DNA of 64,000 bases from Bradyrhizobium sp. 21 (GTDB taxonomy: Bacteria > Pseudomonadota > Alphaproteobacteria > Rhizobiales > Xanthobacteraceae): the NCBI RefSeq assembly GCF_023073335.1, contig NZ_JADPJG010000019.1, positions 158,378-222,377 of the forward strand. Direction: 5' to 3'. Below are positions 18,165-27,746 of the stretch, one piece after another. The notes beneath the pieces were generated by a model. The model was not told where the DNA came from. It made no database searches and saw only the letters and a program-made list of their open reading frames with translations. Position numbers and translations under genes: made by a program. Position 1 is the stretch's first letter. Every line of letters starts with the position of its first letter.

Positions 18165-18563
18165 TCAAAGCACCTTGAAGATCGCCAGCGCCAGCACGGC
18201 CTGCGCGAGGAAGCCGACGGTGAAAGCCAGCGTGCGGAAGATCGGGATCCCGAGCGCATAGACGATCAGGTGCGCGACGCGCGACCAGAAATAGACGGCA
18301 CAGGCGACGACGGTCCAATTCGAGGAATAGTCGATCGCGTTCAGGATCAGCACCAGCGGCGCGAACAGCACGAGATTCTCGACGGCGTTGTCATGCGCGA
18401 ACATCAGGCGGTTGGCCCATTCCGACTGCGGCTTGTCGCCCCGCGAGGGATTGGCCATCGCGCCACTGAGACCGCGAATCTGACAGCGGTTGATGGTGTA
18501 GGGAATCCAGAGGATCCCGGTCAGGATCACCGTCAGTGTCAGCCAGAACAATTCACGCGTCAT
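18165..18563 (-). CDS. MAPEG family membrane protein
   Basis: A 132-residue four-helix membrane protein of the MAPEG superfamily (membrane-associated proteins in eicosanoid and glutathione metabolism). The conserved cytosolic loop with NRLMFAHDNAVENL near residues 51-64 and the following hydrophobic helices mark the family. Bacterial members often have glutathione-dependent transferase or peroxidase activity, but the substrate here is unknown. It is 63 bases downstream of phaC on the same strand, so read-through is possible. Confidence 0.85.
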   Translation of the reverse strand: MTRELFWLTLTVILTGILWIPYTINRCQIRGLSGAMANPSRGDKPQSEWANRLMFAHDNAVENLVLFAPLVLILNAIDYSSNWTVVACAVYFWSRVAHLIVYALGIPIFRTLAFTVGFLAQAVLALAIFKVL

Positions 18564-18626
18564 GGTCCAGTCCCTCTGTCGTCGCTGCGTTGAGCGCGAG
18601 TCTATACAAAAGCGCGGGAGATTCCG

Positions 18627-20435
18627 CTATGCGCGAACCCTGACATAACTGCCGGGCGCGTCCTCGATCGGGGGCATCGCCTCGCTGCCGACCGCGCGCG
18701 CCGGGACCTCCTCGGGATCGAGGGTGCCGAGCCATTCGCGCCAGTCCGGCCACCACGAGCCCTTGTGCTCGACCGCGCCCTTCATCCATTCGGCGACGTT
18801 GACGCCCTTGACGTTGTCGTTGGTCCAGTACTGGTACTTGTTCGAGGCGGGCGGGTTGACGACGCCGGCGATATGGCCCGAGCCGGACAGCACGTATTTC
18901 ACCGGGCCGCCGAAGAACTGCGAGCCGTACAGCACCGATTCCGCCGGCGCGATGTGGTCCTCGCGGGTGGCGAGATTGTAGACGGGCACCTTGACCTGGG
19001 AGAGGTCGAGCAGCGTGTTGTCGAGCACCATCGTGCCGGTGGAGAGCCGGTTCTCCAGATAGCAATTGCGCAGATAATAGGAATGGTTCGCTGCGGTCAT
19101 GCGCGTGGCGTCGGAATTCCAGTGCAACAGGTCGAACGCGCTCGGCTGCTGGCCCTTGAGGTAATTGCTGACGACGTAGGACCAGATCAGATCGTTGGAG
19201 CGCAGCATGTTGAAGGCCATCGCCATCTTCGAGCCTTCGAGCACGCCGGCCGCCTTCATGTCCTGCTCGAGCGAGGCGATCTGCTCCTCGTCGACGAACA
19301 CGAGCAAATCACCGGCATGGGTGAAGTCGACCTGTGCCGCGAAGAACGTCGCGGACGCCACGCGCTGGCGGCGCTTCTCGGCGAGCCAGGCCAGCGTGGT
19401 CGCGAGCATGGTGCCGCCGACGCAATAGCCGGCGGCGTGCACCTTCATCTCGCCGGTGACCTTCTCGATCACGTCCATCGCCGCGAGCGGGCCTTCTTTC
19501 ATGTAGTCTTCCCAGCTCTTGGCTCCGAGCCGCTTGTCGGGATTGACCCATGAGATCACGAACACGGTGATGCCCTGGTCGACGCACCATTTGATGTAGG
19601 ATTTCTCCGGCTTGAGATCGAGGATGTAGAATTTGTTGATCCAGGGCGGGATGATCAGGAGCGGCGTGCGCAGCACATTCTCCGTGGTCGGCGCATACTG
19701 GATCAGCTGCATCGTCTCGTTCTGGTAGATCACCTTGCCCGGCGTCGTCGCCATGTTGACGCCGACGACGAGATTGTCCGGATTGGACTGGCGGATCTTC
19801 AGCACGCCCTTGCCGGCGGCGATGTCCTCGGCCAGCATCGTCAGGCCGCGGGCGAGATTTTCGCCGTTGCTGGCGACCGTCGCGCGCAGCACCTCCGGAT
19901 TGGTGAGCACGAAGTTCGACGGCGAGATCGCGTTGGTGAGCTGCTGGACGTAGAACTCGGCCTTGCGCCGCGTCTGCGGATCGAGCCCCTCGGCGTCGCG
20001 CACCAGCTCATGCGCAAATTTGGTCGTGAGCAGATAGAGCTGCATCACGAAATCGAAGAACTGGTTCGACTTCCACTCCGGATCCGCAAAGCGCTTGTCG
20101 CGCGGCGAGGGCGCGATCGCGGGTGCCGCGTCCTGGCCGGCCATGCGGCGCGCCGCAGAGCTCCAGAGATCGAGATAGTCCTTGGCGAGCTTGGTCTGGA
20201 GATCGGACGCGCGCGTCGTATCCGAGAGCCAGTATTCGGCGACCGAGGTGAAGGTCTTGACGACCTCGGTGAGCTCGGCCGGCGGGCGGTCCTGCACCTC
20301 GCCGCTCTCGCGCGGCTTGAGGTAGGCCGCGAGCGCCTTGCCGCCGCTCTCCATCGCCCGCGCGACATTGATCGCGAAGGCTTCCGCATCGAACTTCGTC
20401 TCGGGTTTGGGCGTGTCGGTCGTGGCCATGCTCAT
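18627..20435 (-). CDS. phaC: Class I poly(3-hydroxyalkanoate) synthase
   Basis: A 602-residue enzyme that polymerises (R)-3-hydroxyacyl-CoA into storage polyester granules. The N-terminal PhaC domain covers about 120-290. The lipase-like box GYCVGG holds the nucleophile Cys338; the other catalytic residues are Asp in TREDHIAP and His in SGSGHIAGV. The length and lone synthase gene fit class I, active without PhaE or PhaR subunits. A second in-frame ATG two codons in could be the real start. No phasin or phaAB genes are adjacent. Bradyrhizobium genomes usually hold several phaC copies (from memory). Confidence 0.95.
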   Translation of the reverse strand: MSMATTDTPKPETKFDAEAFAINVARAMESGGKALAAYLKPRESGEVQDRPPAELTEVVKTFTSVAEYWLSDTTRASDLQTKLAKDYLDLWSSAARRMAGQDAAPAIAPSPRDKRFADPEWKSNQFFDFVMQLYLLTTKFAHELVRDAEGLDPQTRRKAEFYVQQLTNAISPSNFVLTNPEVLRATVASNGENLARGLTMLAEDIAAGKGVLKIRQSNPDNLVVGVNMATTPGKVIYQNETMQLIQYAPTTENVLRTPLLIIPPWINKFYILDLKPEKSYIKWCVDQGITVFVISWVNPDKRLGAKSWEDYMKEGPLAAMDVIEKVTGEMKVHAAGYCVGGTMLATTLAWLAEKRRQRVASATFFAAQVDFTHAGDLLVFVDEEQIASLEQDMKAAGVLEGSKMAMAFNMLRSNDLIWSYVVSNYLKGQQPSAFDLLHWNSDATRMTAANHSYYLRNCYLENRLSTGTMVLDNTLLDLSQVKVPVYNLATREDHIAPAESVLYGSQFFGGPVKYVLSGSGHIAGVVNPPASNKYQYWTNDNVKGVNVAEWMKGAVEHKGSWWPDWREWLGTLDPEEVPARAVGSEAMPPIEDAPGSYVRVRA

Positions 20436-20687
20436 GAGCAGAACAGTAACGATTCATTCCGTATTCGTCACCGCGAAGCTCGCATCTTTGGCGTTAAACA
20501 TGCTCCAACATGTGCTGCACTGCGACAAAGGCTCTTGGTTTTGTCACAATCTGGGTGCAGCTATCCGGTGTGGGCCTTGGATGTTTTCTCGCTCGTACCA
20601 TTTGTGGGCAGCAATGGTTTGAGCTTGAGCAAGTTGTCGGGTTAAGCTCCGGCAGCCTTGTGTTGGGACGAGTAGGGGATTTCCCAA

Positions 20688-20963
20688 GTGTTGGCGTTGA
20701 GGGACCTGCAAAAGTCGCTGCCGATTTGTGGCGCGCTGCTGATGGCGGTGCTCGCCTTGGGCGGTTGCTCGAGTCAGCTGGCTGACTACACGCCCACCGA
20801 CGCGCAGGCCCATCCCAGGGAGCCCGGCACCTTCCTTCCGGTGCACGATCTGCCGCCGGATCGTAGTCAGGCGGTCATCCCCCCGGACCAGCGCGCCAAG
20901 ATCGAAGCCGAGCTCGCGGCCGCGCGCGACCGCCAATCCGTTGCCGCAAAAGACGCCAAATAG
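20688..20963 (+). CDS. Small lipoprotein
   Basis: A 91-residue protein with a signal sequence ending in the lipobox LALGGC, so it should be lipidated and membrane-anchored. The short mature part is charged, with a helical C-terminal stretch rich in Ala, Asp and Arg. The GTG start is tentative; an internal start would still keep the lipobox. It is divergent from phaC and about 215 bases ahead of the aminotransferase gene. Function unknown. Confidence 0.7.
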   Translation: MLALRDLQKSLPICGALLMAVLALGGCSSQLADYTPTDAQAHPREPGTFLPVHDLPPDRSQAVIPPDQRAKIEAELAAARDRQSVAAKDAK

Positions 20964-21178
20964 GGCGGTGCAAGGTAATCGCTGGCGCCCTCGCCACTCC
21001 GTGCTAAAAAGACGTGAGTTCAGCCGAGAGTCAGGGCGAACGACTTCAGCTCCCGTCGCCGAATATTGCTCTAAGCGTTTGATTTTGAGCGATTTTCACG
21101 AAGAGGGTGGCGCCTTTCCGCATGGCCGTGTTGGCCTGTCGATTCTGTCCTGACCGGTTGCCCGGAGCCGAGAGAGCC

Positions 21179-22399
21179 ATGGAAGATTTTTACCGCATCC
21201 GCCGCCTTCCGCCGTACGTGTTCGAACAGGTCAACCGGGCCAAGGCAGCCGCGCGGAATGCCGGCGCCGATATCATTGACCTCGGCATGGGCAATCCGGA
21301 CCTGCCGGCGCCAGCGCATGTGCTGGAGAAGCTCAAGGAGACGCTGGGCAAGCCGCGCACCGACCGCTACTCCGCCTCCCGCGGCATCCCCGGCCTGCGC
21401 CGGGCCCAGGCCGGCTACTACGCCCGCCGCTTCGGGGTGAAGCTCAACCCCGACACCCAGGTGGTGGCGACGCTCGGCTCCAAGGAGGGCTTTGCCAACG
21501 TGGCGCAGGCGATCACCGCGCCCGGCGACGTCATCCTGTGTCCAAACCCGAGCTATCCGATTCACGCTTTCGGCTTCCTGATGGCGGGTGGCGTGATCCG
21601 CTCGGTGCCCTCCGAGCCGACGCCCGAATTCTTCGAGGCTGTCGAGCGGGCGATCGTGTATTCGATCCCGAAGCCGCTCGCGCTTGTCGTCTGCTACCCG
21701 TCGAACCCGACCGCCTATGTCGCGAGCCTCGACTTCTACAAGGATCTGGTCGCGTTCGCGAAGAAGCACGAGATCCTGATCCTGTCGGATCTCGCTTATG
21801 CCGAGGTCTATTTCGACGAGAACAACCCGCCGCCTTCGGTGCTCCAGGTGCCCGGCGCGATGGACGTCACCGTCGAGTTCACCTCGATGTCGAAGACCTA
21901 TTCGATGGCCGGCTGGCGCATGGGCTTTGCGGTCGGCAATGAGCGCGTGATCGCCGCACTCGCGCGCGTCAAATCCTATCTCGACTACGGCGCGTTCACG
22001 CCGGTGCAGGTCGCCGCGACCGCCGCGCTGAACGGTCCCGATGATTGCATCAAGGAGATGCGCGACACCTATCGCAAGCGCCGCGACGCGCTGGTCGAAT
22101 CGTTTGGTCGCGCCGGTTGGGAGATCCCGCCGCCGGATGCGTCGATGTTCGCCTGGGCGCCGCTGCCGGAAGCCTTCCGCAGCGTCGGCAGCATGCAGTT
22201 CGCGACCCTGATGGTGGAGAAATCCGGCGTTGTGATCTCGCCGGGCGTCGGCTTCGGCGAGCATGGTGAAGGATATGTCCGCATCGCCATGGTGGAAAAC
22301 GAGCAACGGATCAGGCAGGCCGCGCGTGGCGTGCGCCGCTTCCTTGAAAGCGGCATCGAAACGTTGCACAACGTCGTTCCGCTCGCCAATCGGCGTTAA
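21179..22399 (+). CDS. Class I/II aminotransferase (alanine/LL-DAP type)
   Basis: A 406-residue PLP-dependent aminotransferase of fold type I. The start MEDFYRIRRLPPYVF was chosen because it is where close relatives begin. SYPIHAF, the PSNPTAYV block and the PLP lysine in SMSKTYSMAGWRMGF are all present. Relatives are annotated as LL-diaminopimelate, alanine or aspartate aminotransferase. It sits 29 bases before homoserine dehydrogenase, suggesting a role in the aspartate family or in supplying an amino donor. Confidence 0.9.
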   Translation: MEDFYRIRRLPPYVFEQVNRAKAAARNAGADIIDLGMGNPDLPAPAHVLEKLKETLGKPRTDRYSASRGIPGLRRAQAGYYARRFGVKLNPDTQVVATLGSKEGFANVAQAITAPGDVILCPNPSYPIHAFGFLMAGGVIRSVPSEPTPEFFEAVERAIVYSIPKPLALVVCYPSNPTAYVASLDFYKDLVAFAKKHEILILSDLAYAEVYFDENNPPPSVLQVPGAMDVTVEFTSMSKTYSMAGWRMGFAVGNERVIAALARVKSYLDYGAFTPVQVAATAALNGPDDCIKEMRDTYRKRRDALVESFGRAGWEIPPPDASMFAWAPLPEAFRSVGSMQFATLMVEKSGVVISPGVGFGEHGEGYVRIAMVENEQRIRQAARGVRRFLESGIETLHNVVPLANRR

Positions 22400-22428
22400 G
22401 TTCTCTTCTGCAGGTTTTCCCAGGCATC

Positions 22429-23745
22429 ATGGTTGCACCCCTGAAAGTGGGCATAGCGGGGCTCGGCACCGTGGGCGCCGAAGTTGTCCGTTTGATCGAG
22501 ACGCAGGCCCGCGCGCTCGCGGGCCGCAGCGGCCGCGGTATTCGCGTCGTGGCCGTCACGGCACGTTCGAAGGCGAAAAAGCGCGGCGTCGATCTGCGCG
22601 GCGTCGAATGGGTCAAGGATCCGATGGCGCTCGCCACGCATCCCGGCATCGACTGCTTCGTCGAGCTGATGGGCGGCGCCGGCGATCCCGCGTTGTCCGC
22701 GGTCGAAGCCGCGCTGAACGCCGGCAAGTCCGTCGTCACCGCCAACAAGGCACTGCTCGCCAAGCACGGCCTGAAGCTCGCAAAAGCCGCTGAAAAGCAC
22801 GGCGGCGCGCTGAATTTCGAGGCAGCCGTTGGTGCTGCGATCCCCGTCATCAAAACGTTACGCGAAGGTCTTGCCGGAACCGGCATCAACCGCGTCTACG
22901 GCATCCTCAACGGCACCTGCAATTACATCCTGACCCGAATGGAGCAGGAGGGCCTGTCCTTCGCCGAATGCCTGAAGGACGCGCAACGGCTCGGCTACGC
23001 CGAGGCCAATCCATCCTTCGATGTCGACGGCCACGACACCGCGCAAAAGCTCGCCATTCTCGCCAGCCTCGCTTTCGGCACGAAAGTTGCTCAAAGCGCG
23101 GTGTATGTCGAAGGTATCTCATCCATCGCCCCGGAAGATCTGCGTGCCGCCGACGATCTCGGCTATCGGCTCAAGCTGCTCGGCGTCGCGGTGCGCACCG
23201 CCAAGGGCATCGAGCAGCGCGTGCATCCGACCATGGTTCCAAAATCCTCCTCGATCGCACAGGTGATGGGTGTCACCAATGCGGTCACGATCGATGGCGA
23301 GGGCATTCCGCCGATCACGCTGGTCGGCCCCGGTGCCGGCGGGGCTGCGACCGCGTCCGCCGTCGTCGCCGACATCGCCGACGTCGCGCGCGGCATCCGC
23401 GCCAATCCGTTCGGACGGCCGATTTCGCATCTGCGCGACACCAAGAAGGCGCCGATGGAGCGCCACGAGGGCGGCTACTACATCCGCCTTCTGGCACGCG
23501 ATTTCCCGGGCACCGCGGCGGCGATCGCGACCCGGCTCGCGGAGCAGAAAATTTCGATCGAGTCGATCGTGCAGCGTCACCCCAATGGCGGCGCTGCCCC
23601 TCGCGACGGCAAGGCGGTCCCGGTGCCCGTCATCCTGATCACCTATGCCACGCATGAGGACGCCGTGCGCCGCGCGCTCGCGGCCGTGCAGAAGGACAAG
23701 GTGATCAGCGGACGGCCGCAGGTCATCCGGATCGAGAAGAACTAG
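22429..23745 (+). CDS. hom: Homoserine dehydrogenase
   Basis: A 438-residue enzyme that reduces aspartate semialdehyde to homoserine, the branch to threonine and methionine. The nucleotide-binding GLGTVGAEV is near residues 9-17. The catalytic domain contains NGTCNYILTRM and the GYAEANPSFDVDGHD block. The C-terminal ACT domain, about 345-430, normally gives threonine feedback inhibition. It probably shares a transcript with the aminotransferase upstream. A palindromic repeat follows the stop. Confidence 0.95.
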   Translation: MVAPLKVGIAGLGTVGAEVVRLIETQARALAGRSGRGIRVVAVTARSKAKKRGVDLRGVEWVKDPMALATHPGIDCFVELMGGAGDPALSAVEAALNAGKSVVTANKALLAKHGLKLAKAAEKHGGALNFEAAVGAAIPVIKTLREGLAGTGINRVYGILNGTCNYILTRMEQEGLSFAECLKDAQRLGYAEANPSFDVDGHDTAQKLAILASLAFGTKVAQSAVYVEGISSIAPEDLRAADDLGYRLKLLGVAVRTAKGIEQRVHPTMVPKSSSIAQVMGVTNAVTIDGEGIPPITLVGPGAGGAATASAVVADIADVARGIRANPFGRPISHLRDTKKAPMERHEGGYYIRLLARDFPGTAAAIATRLAEQKISIESIVQRHPNGGAAPRDGKAVPVPVILITYATHEDAVRRALAAVQKDKVISGRPQVIRIEKN

Positions 23746-23746
23746 G

Positions 23747-23812
23747 GCATGCTCCCGATCCGAAGGACCGCGTTGGCGCAAGGTGCGAAGCGGTTTTCGG
23801 GAAAGAGCATGC
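23747..23812. repeat. Short intergenic palindromic repeat
   Basis: Ends GCATGCTC and GAGCATGC pair, and inner bases (CCCGATCCG with CGGTTTTCGGG) extend the stem imperfectly. This resembles the common 'GCATGAT...AAGCGGTTTTC...ATCATGC' element I recall from rhizobial genomes. It lies directly after hom. Confidence 0.65.
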
Positions 23813-23899
23813 CAATGACACGGTTCGAACGAACTGTGGGTGCTACGAGTTGATGCGGACGGAGATTTCCGTCCAAAACCGTTTCGAAGGAGCTAGCCG

Positions 23900-24901
23900 A
23901 TGTCGACCCATATTTCAGTCCCGCCGCAAGCGTTGCTCGAGCGCATTCTCACGCTGGAGATCGTGCGCGTGACGGAGCGGGCGGCGGTGTCCTCGGCGCG
24001 GTTGCGCGGGCACGGGCAGGAGAAACCCGCCGACCAGGCCGCCGTCGACGCCATGCGGCGCGAGCTCAACAAGCTGCCGATCCAGGGCACCATCGTCATC
24101 GGCGAGGGCGAGCGCGACGAGGCGCCGATGCTCTTCATCGGCGAGAAGGTTGGCATGAACACCGGCCCGGAGGTCGATATCGCGGTCGACCCGCTCGAAG
24201 GCACCACGCTGTGCGCCAAGAACATGCCGGGCTCGATCGCCACCATGGCGATGGCCGACGGCGGCACGCTGCTGCACGCTCCTGATGTCTACATGCAGAA
24301 GCTCGCGATCGGGCCGGGCTATGACAAGGGCGTCGTCGATCTCGATGCCTCGCCGGCCGACAACGTCCGCCGCCTCGCCAAGGCCAAGGGCGTCACGGCG
24401 GCGGGGATCACCGTTCTCGTGCTTGACCGTCCGCGTCATGCCAGCATCATCGAGAGCGTGCGCTCGACCGGCGCCGCCGTGCGCCTGATCACCGACGGCG
24501 ACGTCGCCGGCGTGATCCACTGCGCCGACCCCGACAACACCGGCGTCGACATGTATCTCGGCACTGGTGGCGCGCCGGAGGGCGTGCTCGCGGCCGTGGC
24601 GCTGCGCTGCATCGGCGGCCAGATGCAGTGCCGCCTGATCCTCGATTCCGAAGAGAAGCGCGAGCGCGCCGCCAAGATGGGCGTCAACGATCCCAAGATG
24701 ATCTACGGCATCGAGGACATGGCGCGCGGCGACTGCCTGTTCGCCGCCACCGGCGTCACCACGGGCTCGCTGCTCTCGGGCGTGAAATTCCGCAAGGACG
24801 GCGTGATCGAGACCGAGACGGTGGTGATGCGCTCCGTCACCGGCACCGTGCGCTACATCAAGGCCGAGCACCGCGAACTCGCGAAGTTCCATCTGGACTG
24901 A
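23900..24901 (+). CDS. glpX: Fructose-1,6-bisphosphatase class II
   Basis: A 333-residue gluconeogenic phosphatase that converts fructose-1,6-bisphosphate to fructose-6-phosphate; some members also act on sedoheptulose bisphosphate. Metal-binding motifs GEGERDEAPML near residues 71-81 and DPLEGTT near 98-104 are intact. A clean AAGGAG ribosome-binding site lies before the ATG. It lies in the same direction as hom but is separated by a repeat, so it is probably transcribed separately. Confidence 0.95.
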   Translation: MSTHISVPPQALLERILTLEIVRVTERAAVSSARLRGHGQEKPADQAAVDAMRRELNKLPIQGTIVIGEGERDEAPMLFIGEKVGMNTGPEVDIAVDPLEGTTLCAKNMPGSIATMAMADGGTLLHAPDVYMQKLAIGPGYDKGVVDLDASPADNVRRLAKAKGVTAAGITVLVLDRPRHASIIESVRSTGAAVRLITDGDVAGVIHCADPDNTGVDMYLGTGGAPEGVLAAVALRCIGGQMQCRLILDSEEKRERAAKMGVNDPKMIYGIEDMARGDCLFAATGVTTGSLLSGVKFRKDGVIETETVVMRSVTGTVRYIKAEHRELAKFHLD

Positions 24902-24920
24902 TCGACGTAATAACGACGGC

Positions 24921-24962
24921 CGTCATTCCGGGCCTACGCTTCACGGCCTATCCCGGAATGAC
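24921..24962. repeat. Intergenic inverted repeat
   Basis: Arms CGTCATTCCGGG and CCCGGAATGACC face each other across about 20 bases between glpX and the HAD gene. It is of the short rhizobial intergenic palindrome type and may stabilise or end the glpX message. Confidence 0.6.
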
Positions 24963-24992
24963 CAATAATAAGCAGCCTAAAGGGAAGCGCAC

Positions 24993-25712
24993 ATGTCCGA
25001 TCTTTCCGCCGTCAAAGCCCTCGTCTTCGACGTGTTCGGCACGGTCGTGGACTGGCGCACCAGCCTGATCACCGACTTCATGTGGTGGGGCAGGGGCCGC
25101 GGCATCAGCGTCGACTGGACCGCCTTGGTGGACGGCTGGCGCGGCATGTACATGGCCTCGATGGACGACGTGCGCAAACATCCCGAGCGCGGCTATGTCA
25201 TGCTCGACGATCTGCACCGGCGCTCGCTGGAAAAGCTGGTTGAGCAATTTGCGATCAAAGGCCTCACCGAAGCCGATCTCGATCACCTCACCAAGGGCTG
25301 GCATCGCCTCAATCCCTGGCCCGACAGCGTCGCCGGCCTGAAGCGTCTGAAGACGAAATTCGTGATCTCGCCGCTGTCGAACGGCAACGTCGCGCTGCTC
25401 ACCAACATGGCGAAGTTTGCGGGCCTGCCGTGGGACCTCATCATGTCGGCCGAGCTGTTCGAGCACTACAAGCCCGATCCCGAGACCTATCTCGGCGCAG
25501 CGCGGTTGCTGTGCCTCAAGCCGGAAGAGGTGATGATGGTCGCCGCCCACAACGGTGATCTCGCTGCCGCACAGAAGAACGGGCTGAAGACCGCCTTCGT
25601 GGCGAGGCCGACCGAATACGGTCCGCTTCAAAAGGTCGATTTCGAGGCCACCGGCAAGTGGGACATCGTCGCCAAGGATTTTGGCGGGGTCGCCGACAGG
25701 CTCGGCTGCTAG
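24993..25712 (+). CDS. HAD hydrolase, type II haloacid dehalogenase-like
   Basis: A 239-residue HAD-superfamily hydrolase. The nucleophile Asp is in VFDVFGTVVDW near residue 12, the Ser/Asn motif is SPLSNGN, and the Lys motif precedes PDPETYLGA. AAHNGDLAAAQ supplies the acidic motif IV. The pattern fits type II 2-haloacid dehalogenases, though many relatives hydrolyse phosphates, so the substrate is open. Confidence 0.88.
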   Translation: MSDLSAVKALVFDVFGTVVDWRTSLITDFMWWGRGRGISVDWTALVDGWRGMYMASMDDVRKHPERGYVMLDDLHRRSLEKLVEQFAIKGLTEADLDHLTKGWHRLNPWPDSVAGLKRLKTKFVISPLSNGNVALLTNMAKFAGLPWDLIMSAELFEHYKPDPETYLGAARLLCLKPEEVMMVAAHNGDLAAAQKNGLKTAFVARPTEYGPLQKVDFEATGKWDIVAKDFGGVADRLGC

Positions 25713-25790
25713 AGCGCGGATTTCCGGAGGACGATGTCCGGCATCCGTGATCCGGGCGGCGCGTGCGCCGCCCGGATCAGGTTCGACGAC

Positions 25791-26762
25791 CTACAAAGTC
25801 ATCTGCATCGGCTCGGGATAATAATGGAAGCCTTCACCGGCCTTGGCAACATGGCCGTAGCCGGGCCAGGCGAAGTGATAGGACATCACGGGCGTCTTGT
25901 TCGCCGCAAGCATGGTCAGAAGTTTCACCCGCGACTCGGCCGCCTGCTTCGGGTCGGTGTCGTAGGAGAATTCCATCCGCGGACGCTCGAGCAGCAGGAC
26001 GGGATGGTGTGAGAGGTCACCCATGAAGGCGAAGGACTTGCCGGCCGACGAGACCATGAAGATGGTGTGGCCGACGGTATGACCGGGCGCCGCGATCGCC
26101 TGCACGCCGGGCAGGAATTCCTGGCCGTCCTTGAAGAACACGATGCGGTCGCGCACCGGCAGCAGGTTCTTGCGGGCGTGAACGACGAAGTCCTTGGCCG
26201 CGCTGCCGAGCTTGCCTTCATCGGTCCAGAAGTCGAAATCGGTCTGTGAGATGTAGATCTGCGCGTTCGGAAACAGCGGCTTGCCGCCGTCGTCCACAAT
26301 GCCTCCGATATGGTCGATATGGGCATGCGAGCAGACCACCGCATCGATGTCCCCGGGCTTGATGCCTGCCTCGGTCATGCTCTTCTGCTGCCGGCCGGTG
26401 GTGGCGCCGAACATCTTCGATGAGCCCATGCCGGTATCGAACAGGATGAGCTTGTCACCTGTGTTCACGATCGGGGAGTTCTGCTCGAGCACGACATTGT
26501 CCGGCGACAGGAAATTGTCGGCCAGCATCTTCTTCACCTCTTCCTTGGGAACGCCGGTGAAGGTCCCGGAGGGGTCGCCGAGCGGAAGCGGTCCGTCGGA
26601 GACAACGGTGACTTCTGCATCGCCGAGAACGAAGCGGTGCCAGTAGGGCGTCTGCGTGCCGAGCTTGGGTGCGCGCGCCAGCGCGCTGCCGCCAAGCATT
26701 GCGCTGGCACCAAGGCCAGCCCCGAGGGTCAACAAGGACCGACGTGAGACATCGATGGTCAT
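25791..26762 (-). CDS. Tat-exported metallo-beta-lactamase-fold hydrolase
   Basis: A 323-residue hydrolase. The N-terminus carries a twin-arginine signal (SRRSLLTLGAG) for folded export to the periplasm. The metallo-beta-lactamase metal motif is SHAHIDHIGG, near residues 145-154, with further ligands in GHTVGH and MGDLSHH. GGAGGAAACGC precedes the start. Relatives include quorum-quenching lactonases and arylsulfatase-like enzymes; the substrate is not evident. Confidence 0.9.
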   Translation of the reverse strand: MTIDVSRRSLLTLGAGLGASAMLGGSALARAPKLGTQTPYWHRFVLGDAEVTVVSDGPLPLGDPSGTFTGVPKEEVKKMLADNFLSPDNVVLEQNSPIVNTGDKLILFDTGMGSSKMFGATTGRQQKSMTEAGIKPGDIDAVVCSHAHIDHIGGIVDDGGKPLFPNAQIYISQTDFDFWTDEGKLGSAAKDFVVHARKNLLPVRDRIVFFKDGQEFLPGVQAIAAPGHTVGHTIFMVSSAGKSFAFMGDLSHHPVLLLERPRMEFSYDTDPKQAAESRVKLLTMLAANKTPVMSYHFAWPGYGHVAKAGEGFHYYPEPMQMTL

Positions 26763-27062
26763 GCGTTTCCTCCGCTATTGTCTTTTGTTTTGCGCAATTG
26801 TTTGCGCGTTACATTCGGCTTGGGCCGATGGTCGAATGCTGCGCCGGTTCGGACAGGCGAGCAAGTGGAATTGATTTGGTGGACGATCGCGGCTTGCTGA
26901 AGCAATTCCGGCGCGCGACAAAAACCTCCGCTGCCGATACTTTCGTGTCAGCACGATCCAGCCAGTGCGGCCAAAGCAATCAATGATTGTGTCGTGATTG
27001 TGTCTGCCGGCCGCGCGAGACGGCGGGACCGCAAGATTCTTGCTACGCCGCGAACGTATGGC
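26763..27062. other. Intergenic region, no supported gene
   Basis: The region lies between the hydrolase start and the GntR gene stop. A short plus-strand frame with a signal-peptide-like start overlaps the hydrolase start codon on the other strand; I treat it as chance. It should hold the hydrolase promoter. Confidence 0.35.
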
Positions 27063-27728
27063 TCATGCAACGCTCGGCGCGAGCTCGCTTCCTTCCGTTT
27101 CGGCAAAGCCCGCCTGCAAAACCTCTTCGCGCTTGTGGCGCAGATGCGCGCGCAGGATATGGGCGAGGCCGACGCCGTCGCGCCTCTGCAGTGCATTCAG
27201 GATTGCGTCGTGCTCCTTCACGGCGACCGCCCAGCGCTCGGGTGTCATCGGGGTGACATAGCGCGCGCGGCGGATGCGCGCGGTCACGGACGAATACAGC
27301 CCCGCGAGGACCGGGTTTCCGGCTGCGGTGATGATGGCTTCGTGAATGGCGCGGTTGCCGCGATAGTACTGAATGAGATCGCCATCGCGATAATGCCGCA
27401 CCATGTCCCCGTGCGCAGCGGAGATCGCGTCGATCTCGGCGTCCGTGATGCGCTCGCAGGCGAGCTCGCCGGCGAGTGCCTCGAGGCCTTGGCAGACCTC
27501 GAACAGGTCGCGCATGTCCTTGTCGGTCAGTTTTGCCGCGCGCGAGCCGCGATGCGGCAGGAGCTGCACGAGCCCTTCGGCGGCGAGCACCTTGAGTGCC
27601 TCGCGTAGCGGCGTCCGTGATATCTGCAGCCGCTCGCACAGCTCGCGCTCGGGAATCCGTGCACCCGGCGGGATTTCGCCGTCGAGCAGGATGGCGCGAA
27701 TGCGGCCGACGACTTCCTCATGCAGCAT
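27063..27728 (-). CDS. GntR-family regulator (FadR/FCD type)
   Basis: A 221-residue regulator. The N-terminal winged helix-turn-helix contains RIPERELCERLQISRTPLRE, and the C-terminal FCD ligand domain holds the typical metal-binding Asp/His pattern around NRAIHEAI and KEHDAIL. The ATG at 27728 was chosen; a TTG eight codons upstream would overlap a likely operator half-site. It is divergent from the crotonase/CoA-transferase/tct operon and is the probable regulator of it, binding ATGCAAAA-type sites between them. The inducer may be the compound taken up by the TctC system or its CoA ester. Confidence 0.9.
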   Translation of the reverse strand: MLHEEVVGRIRAILLDGEIPPGARIPERELCERLQISRTPLREALKVLAAEGLVQLLPHRGSRAAKLTDKDMRDLFEVCQGLEALAGELACERITDAEIDAISAAHGDMVRHYRDGDLIQYYRGNRAIHEAIITAAGNPVLAGLYSSVTARIRRARYVTPMTPERWAVAVKEHDAILNALQRRDGVGLAHILRAHLRHKREEVLQAGFAETEGSELAPSVA

Positions 27729-27746
27729 GGGTCTGCGTCCGTTTGA

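Noticed and set aside
26755..26874. Plus-strand 39-codon frame with a signal-peptide-like start (MVMRFLRYCLLFCAIVCALH)
   Set aside because: It overlaps the start codon and Shine-Dalgarno region of the opposite-strand hydrolase and has no ribosome-binding site; likely chance.
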